Shown one piece after another: positions 36,358 to 47,670 of a stretch of DNA of 64,000 nt. Where the stretch lies: assembly GCF_003939025.1 (NCBI RefSeq), contig NZ_RQIH01000003.1, forward strand, positions 124,001 to 188,000. Direction: 5' to 3'. Position 1 is the stretch's first letter. Each line of letters opens with the position of its first letter. A program made the translations under genes and the position numbers. This DNA comes from Rhizobium sophoriradicis (GTDB lineage: Bacteria; Pseudomonadota; Alphaproteobacteria; Rhizobiales; Rhizobiaceae). The notes under the pieces are model-generated. The model saw nothing but the letters and a program-made list of their open reading frames with translations, searched no databases and was not told where the DNA came from.

Positions 36358-37181
36358 CCGGCCGGGAAGTATCTGACATAGGCGAATTCTTCGCCGTCAG
36401 GAGACCAGCAGGGCACGTTGATCGTGCCCTGCCCGCCGAAAAGCTCGAACAGTGTCTTCAGATTGCCGCCGTCCATGTCCATCAGCCGCAGCCGCACATC
36501 GAGATCACGCGGATGGTCGAAAACGCTGGGGTCGTAGGACAGGATCAGCACCTTGTCGTTCTTGGGCGATGGATGCGCGAACCAGTTGCCGTAATTGTCC
36601 GAGGTCACCTGTTCGAGGCCGGTGCCATCGGGATGGATGCGCCAGATCTGCATCAGGCCGGTGCGGCTGGAGTTGAAATAGATCCATTGCCCGTCGGCGG
36701 AATAATCCGGCCCATCATTGCGGCCCTCGCCATGCGTCAGCCGCGTTTCGGCGCCGCCGTCGACGGAGATCGTATAGATGTCGAAGAGATCGTCGCGGAT
36801 GCCGCAATAGGCGAGCTGGCGGCCATCAGGCGACCAGCCATGCCAGTAGGATGGCTGGTTCCGGGTGACGAGCCGCGGAGTTCCGCCGTCGATCGGCAGG
36901 ATATAGATCGCTGACTTGCCGAACTCGCTCTTGTCGGAAATGACGATCTCGGTCCCGTCGGGCGAAATGCCGTGATCATTATTGCAGTTGACGGCAAAGC
37001 CGGTATCGACCTGAACAACCTCGCCGTCATCGAGCGGCAGCCGGAAGAGCAGCCCGTCACCGTTCAGCAGCAGATAGGAGCCGTCGGGAGCATAATTCGG
37101 CGCTTCCACCAGCCGATCTGTCTGCCACACCTCACGCGCCCTGCCCGTCCTGACATTGTAGATCTCGACCGAGCTGCGCAT
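36354..37181 (-). CDS. TolB-like PD40 beta-propeller protein
   Basis: A 275-residue protein built of WD40-like PD40 repeats, with SPDGTEI, SPDGRQL, SADGQWIYFNSSRTG, HPDGTGLEQ and SPDGEEFAYV recurring every 40-45 residues, the pattern of TolB and DPP-IV propellers. There is no signal peptide, so unlike TolB it should be cytoplasmic. Relatives are called TolB-like or transporter-associated; function unknown. The ATG at 37181 has AGGAGG 7 bases upstream. Convergent with aroG. Confidence 0.8.
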   Translation of the reverse strand: MRSSVEIYNVRTGRAREVWQTDRLVEAPNYAPDGSYLLLNGDGLLFRLPLDDGEVVQVDTGFAVNCNNDHGISPDGTEIVISDKSEFGKSAIYILPIDGGTPRLVTRNQPSYWHGWSPDGRQLAYCGIRDDLFDIYTISVDGGAETRLTHGEGRNDGPDYSADGQWIYFNSSRTGLMQIWRIHPDGTGLEQVTSDNYGNWFAHPSPKNDKVLILSYDPSVFDHPRDLDVRLRLMDMDGGNLKTLFELFGGQGTINVPCWSPDGEEFAYVRYFPAG

Positions 37182-37195
37182 CAATGCTCCTCCTG

Positions 37196-37271
37196 ACCTC
37201 TCGATCGTGCTAGCGATCCCGATCATCCTAACGATCTCGATTGGGTAACGGTCTCGATCGCTTCAGCGATC
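37196..37271. repeat. CGATC-rich degenerate repeat
   Basis: Six CGATC pentamers occur in about 75 bases between nadE and the TolB-like gene, as imperfect units of the type TCTCGATCG...AGCGATC. It overlaps the last nadE codons. Significance unknown. Confidence 0.45.
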
Positions 37272-38942
37272 ACGGAACCGGTTGGTGATGGGATAACGCC
37301 GGTCGCGGCCGAAATTCTTCTTGGTGATCTTCACGCCCGGCGCCGACTGCCGACGCTTGTATTCGGCCAGATAGAGCAGGTGCTCGACGCGGTGAACGAT
37401 CGCCACATCATGGCCGCGTGCGACGATCTCTTCGACCGCCATCTCCTTCTCGACCAGGCATTCGAGGATATCGTCGAGAACAGGATAGGGCGGCAGCGAA
37501 TCCTGGTCATTCTGATCGGGACGCAGCTCGGCGGACGGCGCCTTGTCGATGATGTTCTGCGGGATCACCTCGCCCGATGGCCCCAGCGCACTCGGCGGCA
37601 CATTCTCGTTGCGCCAGCGGGCCAGCGCATAGACCTGCATCTTGTAGAGGTCCTTGATCGGGTTGAAGCCGCCGTTCATGTCGCCATAGAGCGTGGCGTA
37701 ACCGACCGACATTTCCGATTTGTTGCCCGTCGTCACCACCATCGCGCCGAACTTGTTGGAGATCGCCATCAGGATGACGCCGCGCGCGCGGCTCTGCAGG
37801 TTCTCCTCGGTGATGCCGCTCTCAGTGCCCTCGAAGAGATCGGAAAGCGCACTGCTGAAACCCGTCACCGGCTGCTCGATCGGCACGATGTCGTAGCGGC
37901 AGCCCAGCGCCTTGGCGCAATCGGCCGCGTCCTTCAGCGAATCCTCCGATGTATAGCGGTAGGGCAGCATGACGGTGCGCACCCGCTCCTCGCCGAGCGC
38001 ATCGACGGCGATGGCCGCGCAGATCGCCGAGTCGATGCCGCCGGAAAGGCCGAGCACGACGGTCTTGAAGCCGTTCTTGTTGACGTAATCGCGAAAGCCG
38101 AGCAGGCAGGCGCGGTAATCGGCCTCCTCATCCTCGGGGATACGCGCCATCGGCCCTTCGGCGCAGTGCCAGCCGCTTTCGCCGCGCTTCCACGTCGTCA
38201 CCGCAAGCGCCGTCTCGAACTCGCTCATCTGGAAAGCAAGCGACCTGTCGGCATTGAAGGCGAAACTCGCGCCGTCGAAGACGAGCTCGTCCTGGCCGCC
38301 GAGTTGGGCGGCATATATCAGCGGCAGACCGGTCTCGATCACCTGCTTCAGCACCACCTGATGACGGATATCGACCTTGCCGCGGTAGTAGGGAGAACCA
38401 TTCGGCGACAGCAGGATTTCCGCGCCGCTTTCAGCCAGCGTCTCGCAGACGCCGAGCTCACCCCAGATATCCTCGCAGATCGGAATGCCCAGGCGCACTC
38501 CGCGGAAATTGACCGGCCCCGGCATGGCACCCTGATGGAAGACGCGCTTCTCATCGAACTCGCCGTAATTTGGCAGATCGACCTTGTCACGCACCGCGAC
38601 GACCTTGCCACCGTCGAGCACAGCGACGGAGTTATAGCGCCCGGTCTCGTCCTGCCGGGGAAAACCAATGACGACCCCAGGTCCGCCGTCGGCGGTATCG
38701 GCGGCCAGGCTCTCAACTGCCTTCCAGCAAGCGCGGATGAAGGCCGGCTTCAGCACCAGGTCCTCCGGCGGATAGCCGGAGATAAACAGCTCGGTCAGGA
38801 CGAGCAGATGCGCACCCTCCCGGGCAGCATCGGCGCGGGCCTCGCGCGCCTTGGCAAGATTGCCGGCCACATCACCGACCGTTGGGTTGAGCTGGCCGAT
38901 GGCGATGCGGAAGATTCCAGAAAGAGCGTTTTCCTGTGTCAT
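37263..38942 (-). CDS. nadE: Glutamine-dependent NAD+ synthetase
   Basis: A 559-residue two-domain enzyme. The N-terminal nitrilase-like glutaminase (about 1-260) has its Glu-Lys-Cys triad in TELFISGY, DKVDLPNYGEFDE and GIPICEDIW. The C-terminal NAD synthetase holds the ATP pyrophosphatase P-loop LGLSGGIDSA near residue 300 and TTGNKSEMSVGYATLYGD. It amidates nicotinate adenine dinucleotide with ammonia channelled from glutamine, the last step of NAD synthesis. Full length; the ATG at 38942 has a weak ribosome site. Confidence 0.95.
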   Translation of the reverse strand: MTQENALSGIFRIAIGQLNPTVGDVAGNLAKAREARADAAREGAHLLVLTELFISGYPPEDLVLKPAFIRACWKAVESLAADTADGGPGVVIGFPRQDETGRYNSVAVLDGGKVVAVRDKVDLPNYGEFDEKRVFHQGAMPGPVNFRGVRLGIPICEDIWGELGVCETLAESGAEILLSPNGSPYYRGKVDIRHQVVLKQVIETGLPLIYAAQLGGQDELVFDGASFAFNADRSLAFQMSEFETALAVTTWKRGESGWHCAEGPMARIPEDEEADYRACLLGFRDYVNKNGFKTVVLGLSGGIDSAICAAIAVDALGEERVRTVMLPYRYTSEDSLKDAADCAKALGCRYDIVPIEQPVTGFSSALSDLFEGTESGITEENLQSRARGVILMAISNKFGAMVVTTGNKSEMSVGYATLYGDMNGGFNPIKDLYKMQVYALARWRNENVPPSALGPSGEVIPQNIIDKAPSAELRPDQNDQDSLPPYPVLDDILECLVEKEMAVEEIVARGHDVAIVHRVEHLLYLAEYKRRQSAPGVKITKKNFGRDRRYPITNRFRDR

Positions 38943-39132
38943 GTCATTTATTTAGCCTGCGCCTTCCGTTACCGCAACACGTTCGCTGTCAAAGCGTTGC
39001 ATCGCGTCGACGAAATTTTTGTGAACGGCTGCATCAAAACCTTGCGGCAACGATCCGCATTGCAATTTCCTGGCGGAGCAGAATACTGGCGCCGAAATCC
39101 ACTGCATCGATAACGGGCATCGGAAAAAGGCC

Positions 39133-39663
39133 ATGAATAATCTTTCGAACTTCGTGCACCATCATTTCGGCAAGCCGGCCGATGAACTCGGCGCTGTCGA
39201 AAAACACGTGCTGGCGAAAACGCATGAGCGCAAGATCATCTCGACCGACGTCAATGCCGCCTTCTCCGCCGAAGCTTCGTTCGGCGAGCGTGTCGCCGAC
39301 GGCATCGCTCGTGTCGGCGGCTCCTGGTCCTTCATCATTGCTTTCCTCGCCTTCCTCGCCGTCTGGACCGTGATCAACACCGTCGTTCTCGCAAGCGGTG
39401 CCTTTGACCCCTACCCCTTCGTTTTCCTCAATCTGATCCTTTCGATGCTCGCAGCCATCCAGGCGCCGATCATCATGATGTCGCAAAACCGCCAGGCCGA
39501 ACGCGACCGCTTCGAGGCCGCCAAGGATTATGAAGTCAATCTGAAGTCCGAGCTCGAAGTACTTTCGCTACACCAGAAGATCGACATGAGCGTACTGACC
39601 GAGTTGAAGGCGCTGCGCGAGGATGTCGCTCGCCTGACCGCCGCTCTTGCTGCGAGAAGCTAA
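39133..39663 (+). CDS. DUF1003 membrane protein
   Basis: A 176-residue inner membrane protein of the DUF1003 family. Two adjacent membrane helices (about residues 76-98 and 108-128) contain the family's conserved FIIAFLAFLAVWTVIN and PYPFVFLNLILSMLAAIQAPIIMMSQNR. The polar C-terminus (about 129-176) is helical. Function unknown. GGAAAAAGG precedes the ATG. Single gene, divergent from nadE. Confidence 0.88.
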   Translation: MNNLSNFVHHHFGKPADELGAVEKHVLAKTHERKIISTDVNAAFSAEASFGERVADGIARVGGSWSFIIAFLAFLAVWTVINTVVLASGAFDPYPFVFLNLILSMLAAIQAPIIMMSQNRQAERDRFEAAKDYEVNLKSELEVLSLHQKIDMSVLTELKALREDVARLTAALAARS

Positions 39664-39766
39664 GCTCGGCACTCATTGATTAAAAAGCAAGAAGGACGCT
39701 TGCAGCCCTTGGAAATCCATCTGATCCGGGGGAAGATCATCCCACTCTAGCTTTTTGGGGACTCTG

Positions 39767-40333
39767 ATGGAAAACCACGAGCCGTTTTTACGCGAGGCGA
39801 TTGCGCTCTCGAAATCCGCGATGGCAAACGGCGACGAACCGTTTGGCTCGGTACTGGTAAGGGACGGCGATGTCATCCTGCGCGCCGAAAACAGCGTCTT
39901 CACCGGCCACGATATGACAAACCACGCCGAGATGAACCTGGTTAAACTAGCGGCGAAGCACTACGATCCGGCATTTCTCGCGGACTGCACGCTCTACACC
40001 AGCACCGAGCCATGCGCCATGTGCTCCGGGGCGATCTACTGGTCGGGTATCGGACATATGGTGTTTGCTTGCTCCGAAACCCGGCTCGGCGAGATTGCCG
40101 GGATCGGGTTGAACGTGCCCAGTCGGGCGGTGTTGCAGAGCGGCGCGCGGACCGTCACCGTGGTCGGCCCGACAAACCTCGAAGACGAAGCCGCCGAAGT
40201 CCACCAGGAATTCTGGCCCAAGCACCTGGGCAAGGTTCAGGTTCAGGGCTCGTTCAGCCAGACGATAGCGGCTGGGATGCGGATGGCTGACAAGAAGGTG
40301 TGGACGTATCAGTCGAGCGGCCGGAATGAATAG
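39767..40333 (+). CDS. Nucleoside/nucleobase deaminase (CMP/dCMP family)
   Basis: A 188-residue Zn-dependent deaminase. HAEMNLV (His ligand and catalytic Glu) and EPCAMCSGAIYW (two Cys ligands) are intact, and the GDEPFGSVLV N-terminal strand fits the guanine deaminase/TadA-like group. At 188 residues with a C-terminal extension it is longer than TadA (about 150) and lacks the tRNA-contact tail, so guanine or a related base is more likely than tRNA. The ATG at 39767 has GGGGA upstream. Confidence 0.82.
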   Translation: MENHEPFLREAIALSKSAMANGDEPFGSVLVRDGDVILRAENSVFTGHDMTNHAEMNLVKLAAKHYDPAFLADCTLYTSTEPCAMCSGAIYWSGIGHMVFACSETRLGEIAGIGLNVPSRAVLQSGARTVTVVGPTNLEDEAAEVHQEFWPKHLGKVQVQGSFSQTIAAGMRMADKKVWTYQSSGRNE

Positions 40334-40342
40334 GTCCTGAGC

Positions 40343-40741
40343 CTAGACGGGATACCTGTCATATTGCGGCAGTCCGTCTGATATCTCATAGAAATCGCCC
40401 TTGTCGGCGCAGTAGATGTGGTGACTGAAGACAAGGCCGCTCGGTTCGTCGAAGCTTCCGGCCAGGACCGAAACCTCCACCGCTTCGTCTCCCTGCCAGA
40501 ACAGCGCCGAGCCGCAATTCGAACAGAAGCCGCGCTGCGCTTCGCCGCTCGACCGATACCACCGCACCGTATCGGCGTCTTCGACCGAAAGAGCCGTGCG
40601 CGGCACGTTGACCGCGGCATAGTAGAACCCCGTCTGCCGGCGGCATTGCGAGCAGTGGCAGCCGACGACGGGGCCGAGCTTGCCCATAATCGAATATCGC
40701 ACGGCGCCGCAAAGGCAGCCGCCTGTATGCCGTTCGGTCAT
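40343..40741 (-). CDS. GFA family protein (CENP-V/GFA Zn fold)
   Basis: A 132-residue protein of the glutathione-dependent formaldehyde-activating (GFA, DUF636) family. Zinc-binding cysteines appear as GGCLCGAVRY near the start, CHCSQCRRQTG at about 28-38 and FCSNCGSALF near 79. Few members have proven GFA activity. GGAGGAG lies 6 bases before the ATG at 40741; the frame extends 22 codons upstream without a better start. Convergent with the deaminase. Confidence 0.82.
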   Translation of the reverse strand: MTERHTGGCLCGAVRYSIMGKLGPVVGCHCSQCRRQTGFYYAAVNVPRTALSVEDADTVRWYRSSGEAQRGFCSNCGSALFWQGDEAVEVSVLAGSFDEPSGLVFSHHIYCADKGDFYEISDGLPQYDRYPV

Positions 40742-41023
40742 GACCACTCCTCCATTTTTCAGAACGTTGCCGCCCTTCGGATCCTGCGTCAAATCCATTC
40801 CGTTCAATGAAAGATCAGAAATCTTGAAGCTCGCTGGCGTCCCGGGACAACCCTCTGGTGTTACCCATCGACAACACCCGCCGACCTCCTAACCGTCCCC
40901 GCGTTGAATTGATGCCGGTTCTCGGTGATACTGAGGGCTCAACCATTCAAGCCTGGGAGACTGACATGAGAGCGACCCTGTCCAAACAGAAAGGAAAGAT
41001 CGCCCACAAGGACATTCTGCCTC

Positions 41024-42859
<1,836 letters not shown>

Positions 42860-42866
42860 AGACAAT

Positions 42867-42894
42867 AAAAAACCCGGCATCACGCCGGGTTTTT
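42867..42894. terminator. Bidirectional terminator
   Basis: AAAAAACCCGGC, loop ATCAC, GCCGGGTTTTT. A-tract on one side and T-tract on the other let it end both the ABC exporter and the convergent class II DAHP synthase. Confidence 0.9.
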
Positions 42895-42913
42895 GTCATT
42901 CCTTTCGGCTGTC

Positions 42914-44287
42914 TCAGCCGTTGGCGACCATGCGCTTCTCGTCGCGGCCGCCCTTCATGCGCTCGGCAAGCAGGAAGGCCAGTTCGAGCGCCTGGTCGGA
43001 GTTGAGGCGCGGATCGCAATGGGTGTGGTATCGATCCTGCAGGTCGTCGGCGGTGACGGCGCGCGCACCACCAGTGCATTCCGTCACGTCCTTGCCGGTC
43101 ATCTCGACATGGATGCCGCCCGGATGCGTGCCTTCGGCGCGGTGGATCTGGAAGAAGCTTTCGACTTCCGAAAGAATCCGCTCGAAGGGACGAGTCTTGT
43201 AGTTGTTGAGCGTGATCGTGTTGCCGTGCATCGGGTCGCAGGACCAGACCACCTTGCGCCCTTCGCGCTCGACGGCGCGGATGAGGCGCGGCAGGTTTTC
43301 GGCGACCTTCTCATGGCCGAAACGGCAGATCAGCGTCAGCCGCCCGGCTTCATTAGCCGGATTCAAGATATCGATCAGCTGCAGCAGATCATCGGCCTGC
43401 AGCGAGGGGCCGCATTTAAGCCCGATCGGGTTCTTGATGCCGCGGCAATATTCGATATGCGCATGGTCGGCCTGACGCGTGCGGTCGCCGATCCAGATCA
43501 TGTGGCCTGATGTGGCGTACCAGTCGCCCGAGGTGGAGTCGACGCGGGTCAGCGCCTCCTCGTAGCCGAGCAGCAGCGCCTCATGGCTGGTGAAGAAATC
43601 GGTCTCGCGCAGGCTCGGGTGGTTTTCCGAGGTGATGCCGATCGCCTTCATGAAATCCATGGTTTCGCTGATGCGGGCTGCAAGCTTGCGGTAACGCTCA
43701 CCCTGCGGGCTGTCCTTGACGAAACCGAGCATCCACTGATGCACGTTTTCGAGGTTAGCGTAACCGCCCATCGCGAAGGCGCGCAGAAGGTTCAGAGTCG
43801 CGGCCGACTGGCGGTAAGCCATGGCCTGCCGTTCCGGGTTCGGAATGCGCGACTCCTCGGTGAACTCGATGCCGTTGATTATGTCACCGCGATAGGCCGG
43901 CAGCGTCACGTCGCCCTGCTTCTCGACATTCGACGAACGCGGCTTGGCGAACTGGCCGGCGATGCGGCCGACCTTGACGACCGGCAACTGTGCGCCGAAG
44001 GTCAGGACAACAGCCATCTGCAAGAAAGCGCGGAAAAAGTCGCGGATATTGTCGGCGCCGTGTTCGGCGAAGCTTTCGGCACAGTCGCCGCCCTGCAGCA
44101 GGAAGCCGTCGCCTGCGGCGACACTGGCGAGATGCTTCTTCAGGCGGCGCGCCTCGCCGGCAAAAACGAGCGGCGGATAGCTGGCGAGCGTGGCCTCCGT
44201 TGCCGCCAAAGCGGCTGCATCCGGATATTCGGGAACCTGCAGGATCGGTTTCTGCCGCCAGCTGCTCGGGGTCCAATTCTCTGCCAT
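42914..44287 (-). CDS. DAHP synthase, class II (plant-like)
   Basis: A 457-residue class II enzyme for the same first shikimate step as aroG at 35290. Class II marks are [10 protein letters not shown] at the start, [11 protein letters not shown] (metal-binding Cys), [30 protein letters not shown] and [13 protein letters not shown]. It has no sequence relation to class I. The ATG at 44287 follows AGGTGAG. No attenuator-like leader is visible upstream, so the two isozymes are likely regulated differently. R. etli and relatives often call this gene aroF or aroG; I leave the symbol open. Confidence 0.94.
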   Translation of the reverse strand: MAENWTPSSWRQKPILQVPEYPDAAALAATEATLASYPPLVFAGEARRLKKHLASVAAGDGFLLQGGDCAESFAEHGADNIRDFFRAFLQMAVVLTFGAQLPVVKVGRIAGQFAKPRSSNVEKQGDVTLPAYRGDIINGIEFTEESRIPNPERQAMAYRQSAATLNLLRAFAMGGYANLENVHQWMLGFVKDSPQGERYRKLAARISETMDFMKAIGITSENHPSLRETDFFTSHEALLLGYEEALTRVDSTSGDWYATSGHMIWIGDRTRQADHAHIEYCRGIKNPIGLKCGPSLQADDLLQLIDILNPANEAGRLTLICRFGHEKVAENLPRLIRAVEREGRKVVWSCDPMHGNTITLNNYKTRPFERILSEVESFFQIHRAEGTHPGGIHVEMTGKDVTECTGGARAVTADDLQDRYHTHCDPRLNSDQALELAFLLAERMKGGRDEKRMVANG

Positions 44288-44513
44288 CTCACTCACCTGT
44301 TCTCGCCCCAGTTCCTGGAATGCGGCCTACCCTTGATAATCCGGCGGCTTATAGACCTTTAGATCCGGCTTGCAAAGATCAATCGCCCAAAGCGTCTCGT
44401 CTGGCCGCCGCAGTCGGCCATTTCCCGGTTAAACCGGCATATACCATGTCGCTTTCCCCATATTTTAGACTTTGCAGGTAGAACCGAAAGGAGTTTCACA
44501 TCGGGGACATGGC

Positions 44514-45797
44514 ATGGCGATCCTTCCGTCCGGTTTCATATCGGACCGCTCGGGCAATTTCGGCATCATGACGGCATTGCTGATGGTGCCGCTTCTCGGG
44601 ACGGCAGGCATGGCGGTGGATTTCGCCCATGCGCTGAGCCTGAGAACCCAGCTTTATGCCGCTGCCGATGCCGCCGCCGTCGGTTCGATCGCCGAAAAAT
44701 CCGGCGCGGTCGCAGCAGCGATGGCGATGAACAGTAACGGCACGGTCTCGCTCGGCAAGACCGACGCGCGCAACATCTTCATGTCGCAGATGTCAGGGGA
44801 ACTGGCCGAGGTCCAGGTCGATCTCGGCATCGACGTCACCAAGACCGCCAACAAGCTGAATTCGCAGGTTTCATTCACTGCGACGGTGCCAACGACCTTC
44901 ATGCAGATTCTTGGCCGGGACTCGATCACCATTTCCGGCACGGCGACTGCCGAATACCAGACCGCCGCCTTCATGGATTTCTATATTCTGCTCGACAATA
45001 CGCCGTCCATGGGCGTCGGCGCGACCCCGGACGACGTTTCCAAGCTGGAGGCCAAGGCAGGCTGCGCCTTTGCCTGCCACCAGATGGACAAGACCATCAA
45101 CAACTACACCATAGCCAAAAGCCTCGGTGTCGCCATGCGCATCGACGTGGTGCGCCAGGCGACCCAAGCGCTGACCGACACGGCCAAGACCGAGCGCGTC
45201 AGCAGCGACCAGTTCCGTATGGGCGTCTACACCTTCGGCACCAAGGCCGAGGACGCGAAGCTGACGACGATCTCCGGCCTTACCTCCGACCTGACAAAGG
45301 TGAAGAACTATACCGACGCGGTCGATCTGATGACCATTCCCTATCAGAACTACAATAACGACCAGATCACCAACTTTGACAGCGCCATGACGCAGATGAA
45401 CACCATCATCGACCAGGCCGGTGACGGCACGTCGAATATCAGCGCCGAAAAAATCCTGTTCTTCGTATCCGATGGCGTCGGCGACAGCTACAAGCCGTCC
45501 ACATGCACCAAGAAGACGACCGGTGGCCGCTGTCAGGAGCCGATCGACACCTCTTTTTGCAAACCCTTGAAGGATCGCGGCGTCAAGATCGCCGTGCTCT
45601 ATACCACCTATCTGCCGTTGCCGAGCAACAGTTGGTACAATACCTGGATTAAGCCCTTCCAGGGCGAGATCCCGACGAAAATGCAAGCATGCGCTTCGCC
45701 CGGTTTCTATTTCGAGGTGTCGCCGACCGAAGGTATCACCGATGCGATGAAGGCGCTTTTCCTCAAGGTCATCCGCGCGCCACGGATCACCAGCTGA
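44514..45797 (+). CDS. TadG-like pilus assembly protein with VWA domain
   Basis: A 427-residue protein. The first 35 residues hold a TadE/TadG-type membrane segment (SGNFGIMTALLMVPLLGTAGMAVDFAH), followed by a region of about 100 residues and a von Willebrand A-like domain beginning DFYILLDNTPSMG, where the MIDAS motif DxSxS is altered to DNTPS; FFVSDGVGD is the second metal-site strand. Related proteins sit in Tad/Flp pilus loci, but no tad genes are near. ATG 44514 has GGGGA upstream. Confidence 0.82.
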   Translation: MAILPSGFISDRSGNFGIMTALLMVPLLGTAGMAVDFAHALSLRTQLYAAADAAAVGSIAEKSGAVAAAMAMNSNGTVSLGKTDARNIFMSQMSGELAEVQVDLGIDVTKTANKLNSQVSFTATVPTTFMQILGRDSITISGTATAEYQTAAFMDFYILLDNTPSMGVGATPDDVSKLEAKAGCAFACHQMDKTINNYTIAKSLGVAMRIDVVRQATQALTDTAKTERVSSDQFRMGVYTFGTKAEDAKLTTISGLTSDLTKVKNYTDAVDLMTIPYQNYNNDQITNFDSAMTQMNTIIDQAGDGTSNISAEKILFFVSDGVGDSYKPSTCTKKTTGGRCQEPIDTSFCKPLKDRGVKIAVLYTTYLPLPSNSWYNTWIKPFQGEIPTKMQACASPGFYFEVSPTEGITDAMKALFLKVIRAPRITS

Positions 45798-45799
45798 AG

Positions 45800-47185
45800 T
45801 TAGACGCGCTTTCCCTCGCGAATGCGGTAGCTCGGTGCATACATGGTGACGAGCTCCTCGGCCGCCGTCGGGTGAAGCGCCATCGTCTGGTCGAAATCAT
45901 CCTTGGTGCAGCCGGCCTTCAGCGTGATGCCGAGCAGCTGCGCCATCTCCCCGGCATCATGGCCGAGGATGTGGGCACCGACCACCTTCCGGCTCGCCGC
46001 ATCGACGATCAGCTTCATGATCATCCGCTCGGCCCGACCCGAAAGCGTGGCCTTCAGCGGCCGGAACTGAGCGCGATAAACCTCGAGTTCGCCGTAACGC
46101 TTGCCCGCCTCCTCTTCCGCAAGGCCGACGGTGCCGATCTCCGGCTGCGAGAAGACAGCGGTCGGGATCAACTCGTAGTCCGGCCGCGTCGGATTGTTCT
46201 TGTACTCGGTTTCGATGAAGCACATCGCCTCATGGATTGCCACCGGCGTCAGCTGTACCCTGTTGGTGACATCGCCGAGGGCATAGATGTTTTCGACATT
46301 GGTACGGGAATAGTCATCAACGATGATGGCGCCACGCTCGTCGACAGCGACGCCGGCCGCCTCCAGACCGAGCCCCTCGGTGTTGGGATCGCGCCCGAGC
46401 GCCAGCAGGACAACGCCTGCCTGCAGCGTGCCATTATTCATCGTCTCCAGAGTGAGCCCGCCCTCGCCTTTGGAGACCTTCTGCAGCGTGTCGTGGCAGA
46501 GAATGCGTATGCCCTTGGCGACCATCGCCTCGTGCAGTCCGCGCCGCAGATCCTCGTCGAAACGCGACAGGATTTCGGCGCCGCGATAGATCAGCGTCGT
46601 CTCGACGCCGAGACCATGGAAAATATTGGCGAACTCGACGGCGATATAACCGCCGCCGGCGATTACGATTGATTTCGGCAGCTCCTCGAGATGAAAGGCC
46701 TCGTTGGAGGAAATGCAGAACTCGTGACCGGGAAGTGCGACATGCGGATTCGGCCTTCCACCGGTGGCGATGACGATCGTTTTTGCGGTCACCGTCTGCC
46801 CTGTTTTCGCAAGCCTGACCGTATGAGCATCGACCAGTTCGGCCCGCGTTTCCAGGATTTCGGCATTGGCGCCGGCGAGCCCCTTCTTGTAGAGCCCTTC
46901 CAGCCGCGCAATCTCGGCATCCTTTGCCGCCACCAGCTTCTTCCAGTTGAAGCTGCTTTCGCCGACCGTCCAGCCGAAGCCCTCCGCATCCTCGAAATGC
47001 TCGTGAAACTGCGAGGCATAGACGAAGAGCTTCTTCGGAACGCAGCCGCGGATGACGCATGTGCCGCCATAGCGATATTCCTCGGCGATCGCCACTCTCT
47101 TGCCGAGCGAGGCGGCAACGCGGGCGGTGCGCACGCCCCCGGAACCGCCGCCGATGACGAAGAGGTCGTAGTCGTAGGAAGACAT
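45800..47185 (-). CDS. gor: Glutathione-disulfide reductase
   Basis: A 461-residue flavoenzyme reducing GSSG with NADPH. FAD-binding GGGSGGVRTAR, the redox disulfide GGTCVIRGCVPKK, the second dinucleotide fold GGGYIAVEFANIF, and the C-terminal dimer-partner HPTAAEELVTM with the active-site His are present. GCVPKKL (rather than lipoamide-type GCIPSK) supports glutathione specificity. The ATG at 47185 has GGAG 8 bases upstream; the frame is open 42 codons further. A pair of operator-like repeats lies in the divergent promoter region. Confidence 0.95.
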   Translation of the reverse strand: MSSYDYDLFVIGGGSGGVRTARVAASLGKRVAIAEEYRYGGTCVIRGCVPKKLFVYASQFHEHFEDAEGFGWTVGESSFNWKKLVAAKDAEIARLEGLYKKGLAGANAEILETRAELVDAHTVRLAKTGQTVTAKTIVIATGGRPNPHVALPGHEFCISSNEAFHLEELPKSIVIAGGGYIAVEFANIFHGLGVETTLIYRGAEILSRFDEDLRRGLHEAMVAKGIRILCHDTLQKVSKGEGGLTLETMNNGTLQAGVVLLALGRDPNTEGLGLEAAGVAVDERGAIIVDDYSRTNVENIYALGDVTNRVQLTPVAIHEAMCFIETEYKNNPTRPDYELIPTAVFSQPEIGTVGLAEEEAGKRYGELEVYRAQFRPLKATLSGRAERMIMKLIVDAASRKVVGAHILGHDAGEMAQLLGITLKAGCTKDDFDQTMALHPTAAEELVTMYAPSYRIREGKRV

Positions 47186-47302
47186 GAGGAACTCCGGAAG
47201 GGAATCGCAGGAAAGGACGTTCCTGATATAGGGGCGATCCTCATGAAAACAAAAGCCCCGCTCCTGCGTCTTCCGACTCTCCATTGCCGAATCATGGTCT
47301 GA

Positions 47303-47349
47303 ACCGGTCACCGTTTACGGTTGACCCGGTCACCGTTTTACGGTTGACC
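47303..47349. promoter_or_regulatory. Two tandem dyad repeats, operator-like
   Basis: Two direct copies (47304-47325 and 47327-47349) of GGTCACCGT-TT(T)-ACGGTTGACC lie side by side. Each is itself nearly palindromic (GGTCA/TGACC ends, CCGT/ACGG inside). They sit about 118 bases upstream of gor and 58 upstream of the 72-residue gene. Candidate regulator sites. Confidence 0.5.
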
Positions 47350-47406
47350 GAGCCAGCTGAGGCTGGCAGGCAATGCTTGAGATGCAAAAGGATGCCGGAG
47401 CAAAAG

Positions 47407-47625
47407 ATGGATCAAACTCAGTTCGCCAAGCTGTGCAAGGCCGGCAAATTCAAGGAGGCGCTGAATCTCGCCATCGAGGGCCACGAAGACGAGAAATTCA
47501 CACCGAGCCGCTTTGCGATGGACAAGAAAACCGGACTGCCGATTTTCTACCGCGGCAACAAGCGCGTTGAGCCGGACGAGACAGGAGCATGGCAATTGGC
47601 CAAGAGCTCGAAGGATTGGGGCTGA
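47407..47625 (+). CDS. Conserved small protein, unknown function
   Basis: A 72-residue charged protein (MDQTQFAKLCKAGKFKEALNL start; FTPSRFAMDKKTGLPIFYRG in the middle). Codon bias is good and GGAG lies 7 bases before the ATG. No signal peptide or membrane segment. I do not recognise a family. It is transcribed away from gor, sharing the intergenic region with the dyad repeats. Confidence 0.6.
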   Translation: MDQTQFAKLCKAGKFKEALNLAIEGHEDEKFTPSRFAMDKKTGLPIFYRGNKRVEPDETGAWQLAKSSKDWG

Positions 47626-47670
47626 GCGTCACATCCATCTGCGATGGCCGCCCTTGGTGGATTGCCGCTA

